From: an uncultured Prevotellaceae bacterium
GTDB lineage: Bacteria; Bacteroidota; Bacteroidia; Bacteroidales; Bacteroidaceae
Length of the DNA stretch: 64,000 nt
Assembly: GCA_947176895.1 (NCBI GenBank)
Contig: CAMWSK010000003.1
Location: 84,827 to 148,826, forward strand
Reading direction: 5' to 3'
Part shown: positions 20,112 through 28,073 of the stretch, one piece after another
Numbering within the stretch: position 1 is the first letter of the stretch
How the letters are laid out: each line of letters begins with the position of its first letter
The notes under the pieces: model-generated
What the model saw: the letters and a program-made list of their open reading frames with translations, nothing else
Databases searched by the model: none
Told to the model about the DNA's origin: nothing
Made by a program: the position numbers and the translations under genes

Positions 20112-23100
20112 GCACTACGTATGGCTGACGGGATTGTTCCTTGCGTTGGGAATGCTCTCTTGCAGTCGTTCCGTCCGGCCTGTCCAAGGCGATGTCTTGG
20201 AACAGTTGGATGTCCGTGCCTACGAGATGCGTTATCGGGACGTGAAAGAGACCGAGCGTCTGGCTCGGGAAGCCCTGCGCCTCAGCGGGGGAACCGATGA
20301 TGTGGCCCAATTGAATCTGGCTTATGTGGCCTATCAGCGCATGGATTTTGACGGTGTGGAGCGGATTTTGCGTAAGTTAAAAGGAAACACGCATAATCAG
20401 GTCTACCTGCTTTGCGCTGATGTAATGACCATGAAGACGGTGCAGCGCACGGGTGACTATACGGCTTTTTTCAGGGCGATGTATGATGCGCAACGGCGGA
20501 TGAAGCGTATTGAGGAGGAACAAGAGGACCTTAGTGAACTGGAGCACGTCTTTTGGCTTTATTCGTGCAGTGAATTTCATATCATTGCCTCTACCTATTA
20601 TTATTATCAAGGGCAGGAAGACCTGTCCAAGCAACATATCCGCAAGGTGGGAGAACGCTATCTGAGTGCTTCCGACACTGCACAGTGGATTTACTATAAC
20701 TACATGTTGGGTTCGGGGGGGCTGGTAGATGCTCCCACCCGGGAGGAGGTGACACTCACGGAATTTGACCACCTTATCACGGCATACCGCCTGAGCCACA
20801 AGAAGCGGTACCTGTATTTCGAGGGAAATGCCATGCAGGCGTTGGCTCAGATGGTCAGGCAGCATTATGGAATGTTGAGGACACGTCGTCCCGAGGAGCT
20901 TCTTTTGCTGGAGGTCGGGATGAAGGCTGCGGGAGAGGATGATTTGAGTCTCGCCCTTTGCCAACGGGCAATCAAGTTGTTTACGACCTATGACGACATG
21001 TTCCAGATGGCTTGCTGTTACCGGACGATGGGACAGTTGCTCTTCTCACAAGGACGATACGAGGAAGCCTTGAGTCAGTATGCCCGGGCGCTGCACCAGG
21101 TCAATCGCCATCATCTTAATTATTATCATTGTACCGATACGCTTGTCCTTTATGATACCGATTATCCGGAGGTCAGCCTCGAGGCCATGTGGCTGCAGAA
21201 CGAAAGCGTGAAGACCGTGCCGGAATGGATTGCAGGCATACGTGAACAAATCTCGCAAACATATAGTGCCTTGGGCATGAAGTGGGCCAGCGACTATAAT
21301 CGGAATGTCTATCTGGACATCCTGCAACTGACCAATCAGAATGACGAACTGGAGGTTCGTCGCGCACAGCTTCAAGTGGAACAGGGCAAACTTCGTCTGC
21401 GGACCTATTTTGTCATTTTCCTGTTCCTCGGGTTGCTGGTCATGCTGTGGGCCTATCGTCGTCGGGTGTCAAAGCGTGTGTTCTCGCTTCGCAAACAGCT
21501 GGATGACTTGCAATCGGGTGAATGGGTGCCTGCTTCTGTTCAACAGCTGAAAGAGCAGGAGGAGGATGCAGAGGAGCAGTTAGCCGCAACGCGACTGCAA
21601 TTAATCAAATGCAAACAGCAGAATGTTGTGGGACGTGCCCGCGTGTCGTTGGTTCATGCCATCTTGCCGTTCCTTGACCGTGTCAGGGGCGAGGTGATTC
21701 GCATGAAACGTGAAGGTGGGGTGAGCGAATACCGACGGACGTATATTCAGGAGTTGGTGAACCAGATTGCCGATTATAACGATATCCTTACCGAGTGGAT
21801 ACGTATGCGTCAGGGGCGGTTGGCTCTGAACATCCGCACCGTGGAATTGGGGAGTTTGTTCCGTATCGTGGGAGAAGGGCGACAGGCTTTTGAGCAGAAG
21901 GGTGTCAGTCTGGAACTGCATCCAACGGAACTGAAAGTGAAGGCCGATGAAGCTCTGACCCTGTTTATGATAAACACCTTGGCCGACAATGCCAGAAAAT
22001 TCACACCACAGGGCGGACGGGTGGAGGTGTCGGCCCACACGGTGGAGGATTGTGTGGAGGTAAGCGTGTGCGACACCGGTATAGGCCTCAGTCCCGAAGA
22101 CATCGACACGTTGAACAATAACCAGGTTTATGACCCGGAGACAATAGGAAACAGCCAAAGTGACCAAAAGGGTTTCGGCTTCGGTTTGGCCAATTGCCGT
22201 GGAATCATAGAGAAATACAAGAAGCACAGTGAGCTTTTCCGTAACAGTCTCTTCGGCGTGCGAAGCAATTCCTCCTCCGGCTGTACTTTCTTCTTCCGTT
22301 TGCCCCGTGTGCTGGGCGTAGTGGTCTTTTTCTTATTCTTGCCTGTTTCCGGCATGGCGCAAAGCGCACGGGCCCTTTATGATTCGCTTTATCATGCCAA
22401 TCTTCGGGAGGATTATTCTTTGGCGCTTGATTATGGCGATAAAGCTCTTGGTGCAGATTCTCTGGATCATCGCACCGAGATGGGTATTCGTAACGAGATG
22501 GCCTTGGCCGCTTTGGCATTGAACGATTGGGAGACCTACGAAGTGCATAACGCACGCTACACCCAGTTGCAGAAGCAGCTTAATCAAGATGCCACGCTGC
22601 CCGAATATGTCAATCGCATGGAGGCCTATCACCGCAACTCCCGTCTTTTGCTCTTGTTCATCATCCTGTTGTCAATGGGGGCTTTGTGGCTTGTCTACAA
22701 GTTGTTTGTCAATCGGCGCCTGATGATTGAGACCGATGTGCAGTGCCAATTGGACTTGTTAAAAGAGGAGCAGGAAGAGGCTCTTCGCAGACAGATAGGC
22801 ATATTGAACGACGGTACCAAGCAAAATATGTTCGAGTTACAACGCGTATATGTGCAGAATCAGGTGCTCGACAATTGTCTCAGCACCATCAAGCATGAAT
22901 CGATGTATTATCCCGCACGTATCCGCCATCTGGCTCAGGACATTCATGAGGGCGGGCGTGTTGCCCCGTTGGAGGAAACGGTTAACTATTATCGCCACAT
23001 CTTCTCCATCCTTATGCAGCAGGCCGACGATCAGGTGGCCCGGCCCGGTTTCAAGCGCCAAAGTCTTTCTTCGGATGAGATAAGGGAAATGTTGGTTTCG

Positions 23101-23499
23101 GTGCTTCGCAAGGGAGGATGGCTGGCTTCGGATGGGGTTATGTCCGGCGGGGAAGAGGCCTTGGTGATGGCCGATTCCGTGCTTATGGAGTTTTTCTGTC
23201 AGCAATTGGTACAGGGATTGGCCGGCCGGCATTACCTCGCTCCCTCCTCTTGCCGTGTATGCACCTCCCATTCTCCGTCCGGCAGTTTTGTCCTTTTTGA
23301 ACTGAATGTTTCTGGAACGATGCTCGATGACGAGCAAATTTCCCGAATGTTCATGCCATCGGTACAGGGCCTTCCTCTTTATGTGGCCCGTCAGATTATC
23401 CGTGAGCATGATACATATAGCGGCAATCCCGGCCTGCGTCTGCTGGCTCAGTCCACAGACGATGGTTATCGGGTGGTGTTTACCCTGTCAAAGAAGTAG
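20101..23499 (+). CDS. Large sensor histidine kinase-like protein with two tandem sensor/kinase-like halves (DUF5112/DUF5113-like)
   Basis: HATPase motifs NTLADNARKFTPQGGRVEV, VCDTGIGLS, GFGFGLANCRGIIEKY; second half begins with an internal hydrophobic segment VLGVVVFFLFLPVSGMAQSA. Confidence 0.78.
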   Translation: MHSKHYVWLTGLFLALGMLSCSRSVRPVQGDVLEQLDVRAYEMRYRDVKETERLAREALRLSGGTDDVAQLNLAYVAYQRMDFDGVERILRKLKGNTHNQVYLLCADVMTMKTVQRTGDYTAFFRAMYDAQRRMKRIEEEQEDLSELEHVFWLYSCSEFHIIASTYYYYQGQEDLSKQHIRKVGERYLSASDTAQWIYYNYMLGSGGLVDAPTREEVTLTEFDHLITAYRLSHKKRYLYFEGNAMQALAQMVRQHYGMLRTRRPEELLLLEVGMKAAGEDDLSLALCQRAIKLFTTYDDMFQMACCYRTMGQLLFSQGRYEEALSQYARALHQVNRHHLNYYHCTDTLVLYDTDYPEVSLEAMWLQNESVKTVPEWIAGIREQISQTYSALGMKWASDYNRNVYLDILQLTNQNDELEVRRAQLQVEQGKLRLRTYFVIFLFLGLLVMLWAYRRRVSKRVFSLRKQLDDLQSGEWVPASVQQLKEQEEDAEEQLAATRLQLIKCKQQNVVGRARVSLVHAILPFLDRVRGEVIRMKREGGVSEYRRTYIQELVNQIADYNDILTEWIRMRQGRLALNIRTVELGSLFRIVGEGRQAFEQKGVSLELHPTELKVKADEALTLFMINTLADNARKFTPQGGRVEVSAHTVEDCVEVSVCDTGIGLSPEDIDTLNNNQVYDPETIGNSQSDQKGFGFGLANCRGIIEKYKKHSELFRNSLFGVRSNSSSGCTFFFRLPRVLGVVVFFLFLPVSGMAQSARALYDSLYHANLREDYSLALDYGDKALGADSLDHRTEMGIRNEMALAALALNDWETYEVHNARYTQLQKQLNQDATLPEYVNRMEAYHRNSRLLLLFIILLSMGALWLVYKLFVNRRLMIETDVQCQLDLLKEEQEEALRRQIGILNDGTKQNMFELQRVYVQNQVLDNCLSTIKHESMYYPARIRHLAQDIHEGGRVAPLEETVNYYRHIFSILMQQADDQVARPGFKRQSLSSDEIREMLVSVLRKGGWLASDGVMSGGEEALVMADSVLMEFFCQQLVQGLAGRHYLAPSSCRVCTSHSPSGSFVLFELNVSGTMLDDEQISRMFMPSVQGLPLYVARQIIREHDTYSGNPGLRLLAQSTDDGYRVVFTLSKK

Positions 23500-23525
23500 T
23501 ATATAACCAATCATAAAACAGAATT

Positions 23526-24245
23526 ATGTCTCCATTTACCGTAATTATAGTAGAGGATGTGAAGCTTGAGCTGAAGGGCACGCAGGAGATTTTCCGCAGC
23601 GAGATACCCGAGGCCACCATCTTGGGAACGGCACAGAACGAGAGCGAAGTATGGAAACTCTTTCGCCAACAAGTGCCCGATTTGCTGTTGCTTGACTTAG
23701 GTCTGGGCGGAAGTACCACCGTGGGTGTGGACATCTGCCGCCAGGTTCGCCAAAGCTATCCCTCCGTTCGTGTGTTGGTGTTCACCGGCGAGGTGCTCAA
23801 CGAACGATTGTGGGTCGAGGTGCTCAACGCCGGGGCCGCTGGCATTGTACTCAAGACGGGGGAATTGCTCACCCGCAACGAGGTGAAGTTGGCCATGAAC
23901 GGGCGCAACTATGTGTTCAACGAACCTATTCTGGAAAAGATAATAGCCAGATATAAGCGCATTGTGTGTGAGGAAACCTTGCGCACAGACGCACTTATCC
24001 ATTATGATATAGACGAGTACGACGAGATTTATCTGCGCCATTTGGCCTTGGGTTATACGAAGGATATGATTGCCCAGTTGCGCACCATGCCTTTCGGCAC
24101 CAAAAGTCTGGAGAAGCGCCAGGCCGAACTTATCGGCCGCCTGTTCTCCGAGAGCGAACGCCAGGGGGTGAATGCCACGCGTCTGGTGGTGCGTGCCCTG
24201 CAGCTTCATATTCTTGACCTTGATAATCTTCACGCCGATGATTAA
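23526..24245 (+). CDS. Response regulator with C-terminal helix-turn-helix-like output domain
   Basis: Receiver domain VIIVEDVKLELKG...PDLLLLDLGLGG...VRVLVFTGE; C-terminus YLRHLALGYTKDMIAQLRTMPFGTKSLEKRQ. Confidence 0.82.
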   Translation: MSPFTVIIVEDVKLELKGTQEIFRSEIPEATILGTAQNESEVWKLFRQQVPDLLLLDLGLGGSTTVGVDICRQVRQSYPSVRVLVFTGEVLNERLWVEVLNAGAAGIVLKTGELLTRNEVKLAMNGRNYVFNEPILEKIIARYKRIVCEETLRTDALIHYDIDEYDEIYLRHLALGYTKDMIAQLRTMPFGTKSLEKRQAELIGRLFSESERQGVNATRLVVRALQLHILDLDNLHADD

Positions 24246-24756
24246 TCGTTTTTTTCAGATTGCCATCGTTTTGGCTCTGCTTCTTGCCCTGCTTTCGTGC
24301 ATTGCCTTCATCATGGGCTTGCCTGTCAACAATCTGTTGTCGGCTGAAGGCTTTCGCTGGTTGTTGGTACATGGAGTGCAGGATGGAGCATTCCGTTATC
24401 TGCCCGCTGCGGTGCTTGCGGCTATTGCGTTGGGCACCGTTCCTTTGCGCCGCACCCGACACAGCACTTTCCAACTCTTCCTGCGTTACGCCCTGCTTTT
24501 GGGCTTTTGGATTTTCATGGGGCTATGGAAGAACAGCCCGTTGCGAGGCATCTCCGGTGGCTTGTGGCCTTCACCCTTGAGCCATAGCTGGTTTGCCATC
24601 CTTTGTCTTTCACTCACGGCGGTGAATCTTTCTTTCGCATGGAATCGGGTGGGGCAGGCTTTGGCCGATGGCATACGCCGGTATGCTTTGGCTTTGTCGG
24701 CCTTCCTTGTTCTTGCTTTCTTGTATAATGAACTAAACTACATCTTATGGACATAG
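24238..24756 (+). CDS. Multi-pass membrane hypothetical protein
   Basis: Four to five hydrophobic segments; start ATGATTAATCG overlaps the response-regulator stop. Confidence 0.7.
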   Translation: MINRFFQIAIVLALLLALLSCIAFIMGLPVNNLLSAEGFRWLLVHGVQDGAFRYLPAAVLAAIALGTVPLRRTRHSTFQLFLRYALLLGFWIFMGLWKNSPLRGISGGLWPSPLSHSWFAILCLSLTAVNLSFAWNRVGQALADGIRRYALALSAFLVLAFLYNELNYILWT

Positions 24757-27038
24757 ACATCCTGCTTTCTCAACTCAACGATGCCCAGCGCTCTTCCGTG
24801 GAGTACTGCGACGGTCCTTCCTTGGTCATCGCCGGGGCAGGCAGTGGCAAGACGCGGGTACTCACCTATAAGGTCGCCTATCTGTTGGCCCGGGGATTCA
24901 GTCCGTGGTCCATTCTGGTGCTGACCTTTACCAACAAGGCCGCCAAGGAGATGCGCGAACGTGTTTGCCGGTTGGTGGGCGACAGCGATACCGGTGCCTT
25001 GTGGATGGGCACTTTCCATAGCGTGTTTGCCCGCATCCTGCGTATCGAGTGCGAGCATATCGGCTATTCCCACGATTTCACCATCTATGACGCCCAGGAT
25101 GCCCAAAGTCTGGTGAAGCAGATTGTCAAGGAGATGGGGCTGGACGAGAAGCTATACAAACCCGGTATGGTGGCTTCACGCATCAGCGAGGCGAAGAACA
25201 ATATGGTCACATCGGAGGCTTATGCCCGGGACTATGAGACCATGCAGCGCGACCGGCTGCAACAGGTGGGGCAGATTCATGCCGTCTATTCCGCCTATCA
25301 GCAACGTCTGCGCCAAAGCGATGCGATGGATTTCGATGATCTGCTTGTCAACACCTACCGGTTGCTGAAGTCAAATCCCGAGGTGAGAGAGAGGTATCAA
25401 CAGCGTTTCCGCTTCGTGTTGGTAGATGAGTATCAGGATACCAATCGTGTGCAACACGAGGTGGTGAAGTTGCTCACCGAGCAGCATCACCGCGTGTGTG
25501 TGGTGGGCGATGATGCCCAGAGCATCTACAGTTTCCGGGGCGCGGTGATCGACAACATCCTTGACTTTCAAAAGCTCTACCCCGAGACCAAACTCTTCAA
25601 ACTGGAACAGAACTACCGCAGCACGCAGACCATCGTAGGTGCGGCCAACAGCCTGATAGACCACAACCGGAATCAGATTCGTAAGGACGTGTATAGCAAG
25701 AACGAGAAGGGCGAACCCATCGATGTGCTTGAGGCTTATAGCGACAAAGAGGAGGCCAGCATCGTGATGCGGCGCATCCGCTCGTTGCGCCAACGGCAGC
25801 CTTTGGAGTGGAGCGATTTCGCCATTCTTTACCGTACCAATGCGCAAAGCCGAACCTTCGAGGAAGAGTTCCGCCGTCAGGGTATGCCTTATCGCATCGT
25901 GGGCGGCTTTTCGTTCTATCAGCGCAAGGAGGTGAAGGATGCGGTGGCCTATCTTCGTCTGGCCGTGAACCCCAACGACGAGACATCTCTGCGCCGCGTC
26001 ATCAACTATCCCACACGCGGCATCGGCAACACCACCGTTCAAAAGGTGAGTCTGGCGGCAGCCGAGGCCGATGTGCCCATGTATCGGGTGGTGTCCTCCC
26101 CCGAGGACTTCTCCACGGGATTGAATGCCGCCACATGTCAGCGGTTGAAGGCTTTTGCCGGGATGGTCGACACGGCCCGCCTGATGGCCGAAGAGAAGGA
26201 TGCCTATGAAGTGGCCACATATATTATTAAGGAGAGTGGGTTGTGGTCGAACATCTTTTCGGGAAAAACAATCGAAGACCTCAACAGCCAGCAATATCTG
26301 CAGGAACTGATGGACGGCATCGCCTCATACGTGGACGAAGCCACCGAGGCCGGTCAGTCCGCTTCGCTCACACAATACTTGCAGGACATCTCGCTGTTGA
26401 GCGACCTGGAGGAGGGCGAGACGGATGAGGGCAACAGAATCACGCTCATGACGGCCCATTCTGCCAAGGGATTGGAGTTCCCCGTGGTGTTTGTGGTGGG
26501 CATGGAAGAGGGCTTGTTCCCGGGCGAGCGTCTCACCACGCAACGTGAGATTGAAGAGGAGCGCCGGCTGTTTTATGTGGCCATGACGCGTGCCGAGCAC
26601 CGGCTTTTTATCACGTGGAGCCGTTCGCGTGTGCGTTTCGGGCAGTTTACCAATTGCACCCGTTCGCGTTTCATCGGCGAGATATCCTCCGATTTCCTGA
26701 ATAATGCCAAAGGGGCGGGGCGTGCCTTCTTTGTTCATGATGAGCCGGAGCGTCCCAAAGAAAGGGTCGTGGTTGAGAAGAAGCCCGTCCCCGTTGCTCC
26801 TGCCCGCCTTACTTCGATGCGCAGCGTCACCTCGTCCTACACGGCCCAAGCCCCTTTGCCCGCCTCGTCTGCCGGTCTGAGTGTGGGCTGCCGCATCCGC
26901 CACCAGCGTTTTGGCGTGGGTACGGTCAGGGAGATTCAAGGCACAGGGTTGGACACGAAAGCCACCGTGGAGTTTGAAAACGTGGGTACCAAACAGCTCC
27001 TTCTTCGCTTTTCCAAGTTTGATCTTTTGGACGCTTGA
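24747..27038 (+). CDS. UvrD/PcrA-type ATP-dependent DNA helicase
   Basis: LNDAQRSSVEYCDGPSLVIAGAGSGKTRVLTYKVAYLL, VLVDEYQDTNRVQHE, LMTAHSAKGLEFPVVFVVGMEEGLFP. Confidence 0.96.
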   Translation: MDIDILLSQLNDAQRSSVEYCDGPSLVIAGAGSGKTRVLTYKVAYLLARGFSPWSILVLTFTNKAAKEMRERVCRLVGDSDTGALWMGTFHSVFARILRIECEHIGYSHDFTIYDAQDAQSLVKQIVKEMGLDEKLYKPGMVASRISEAKNNMVTSEAYARDYETMQRDRLQQVGQIHAVYSAYQQRLRQSDAMDFDDLLVNTYRLLKSNPEVRERYQQRFRFVLVDEYQDTNRVQHEVVKLLTEQHHRVCVVGDDAQSIYSFRGAVIDNILDFQKLYPETKLFKLEQNYRSTQTIVGAANSLIDHNRNQIRKDVYSKNEKGEPIDVLEAYSDKEEASIVMRRIRSLRQRQPLEWSDFAILYRTNAQSRTFEEEFRRQGMPYRIVGGFSFYQRKEVKDAVAYLRLAVNPNDETSLRRVINYPTRGIGNTTVQKVSLAAAEADVPMYRVVSSPEDFSTGLNAATCQRLKAFAGMVDTARLMAEEKDAYEVATYIIKESGLWSNIFSGKTIEDLNSQQYLQELMDGIASYVDEATEAGQSASLTQYLQDISLLSDLEEGETDEGNRITLMTAHSAKGLEFPVVFVVGMEEGLFPGERLTTQREIEEERRLFYVAMTRAEHRLFITWSRSRVRFGQFTNCTRSRFIGEISSDFLNNAKGAGRAFFVHDEPERPKERVVVEKKPVPVAPARLTSMRSVTSSYTAQAPLPASSAGLSVGCRIRHQRFGVGTVREIQGTGLDTKATVEFENVGTKQLLLRFSKFDLLDA

Positions 27039-27064
27039 TTTTTTGCAAGCTGACGTGCAAATAT

Positions 27065-27103
27065 AAACATCGCGATGTTTCAACAAAAACATCGCGGTGT
27101 TTT
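27065..27103. repeat. 21-bp-period dyad array, locus C (2 dyads, CG-centred), possibly acting as terminator
   Basis: ACATCGCGATGT (27067) and ACATCGCGGTGT (27089), 22-bp spacing, within A/T tracts; between convergent genes. Confidence 0.75.
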
Positions 27104-27128
27104 TTAGAAGTTGTCGGGGGAATGAATC

Positions 27129-28073
27129 TCATCCTCCGGATACGGGTCTGCAGTGGTGAATGCGGATGGGATGAGTGGTGGCCTTGAGTGTGTCCCGGCG
27201 GAGGGTGATGCGTGCCATGACTGCCCGGCAGGTTTCCGGAGCGTGTTGGTCGAAGACGAAGTTGCCCAAGCTGTAGAAGACCGGGATGGAGTCGTAGGGT
27301 CGCTGCGGTTGCACCACATGGGGATGATGGCCTATGATGGCATCGGCGCCTGCTGCGGTGAGCACTCGTGCCTGTCGTATCTGTTGTGGCGTGGCATGGT
27401 TTTGGAACTCTGTGCCCCAGTGGAGCACACAGATGATGTGGTGCGACGGATGCCGGGACCGGTAGGCGCGTATGGCCTCGGCCAGTTGTGCGGCATTTGT
27501 CCGGCAAGGGGAGGTGTCGGACGGGTCGGGCATCCAATTTTCCAGAGGGATGAGCACGGCACAGAAGAGGGCTGCCGTGATGCTGCCTTTATGTATGAGG
27601 GTGGGAGAGAGGCGTTGCTCGGGGTTGTCGCCCCATCCCATGGGCGTGATGCCTGCCCGGCACAGGACCTCCACGGTGGAGCGTAGGCCTTGGAATCCCT
27701 GGTCGTTGCTATGGTTGTTGGCCAGGGTGGCGTGGGTGATGCCTGCCCTGCGCATGACGGATGCCGTGCATGTGTCGGCACGGAAGATGAAACGTTTTCC
27801 CAACGGGGTGGAGACTTCGGTGAGCGGACATTCCAGATTGATGACTGTGGCATCGGCCGTATGGAAAAGGGAGTCCACTCCGCTAAAGAGCCATTCCCAA
27901 CCATGTTTCCCGGTCTCGCGGCGCACGCCTCGGTCCAGGAGCACGTCTCCCGTGAAGAGGATGACCAGCGAGTCATCCTCTTCACGGGAAGTGTCTGTCC
28001 GCGATGTCACTCCCCGGTCGCATGAGACGACCGGCAGCATGGCAAGGAATAGCGGAAGTGCACGCATCAGCAT
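27129..28073 (-). CDS. CapA family protein (metallophosphatase-like)
   Basis: LVILFTGDVLLDRGVRRETGKHGWEWLFSGV...TDATVINLECPLT...LANNHSNDQG...VLHWGTEFQN...GADAIIGHHPHVVQP...YSLGNFVFDQ. Confidence 0.88.
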   Translation of the reverse strand: MLMRALPLFLAMLPVVSCDRGVTSRTDTSREEDDSLVILFTGDVLLDRGVRRETGKHGWEWLFSGVDSLFHTADATVINLECPLTEVSTPLGKRFIFRADTCTASVMRRAGITHATLANNHSNDQGFQGLRSTVEVLCRAGITPMGWGDNPEQRLSPTLIHKGSITAALFCAVLIPLENWMPDPSDTSPCRTNAAQLAEAIRAYRSRHPSHHIICVLHWGTEFQNHATPQQIRQARVLTAAGADAIIGHHPHVVQPQRPYDSIPVFYSLGNFVFDQHAPETCRAVMARITLRRDTLKATTHPIRIHHCRPVSGG

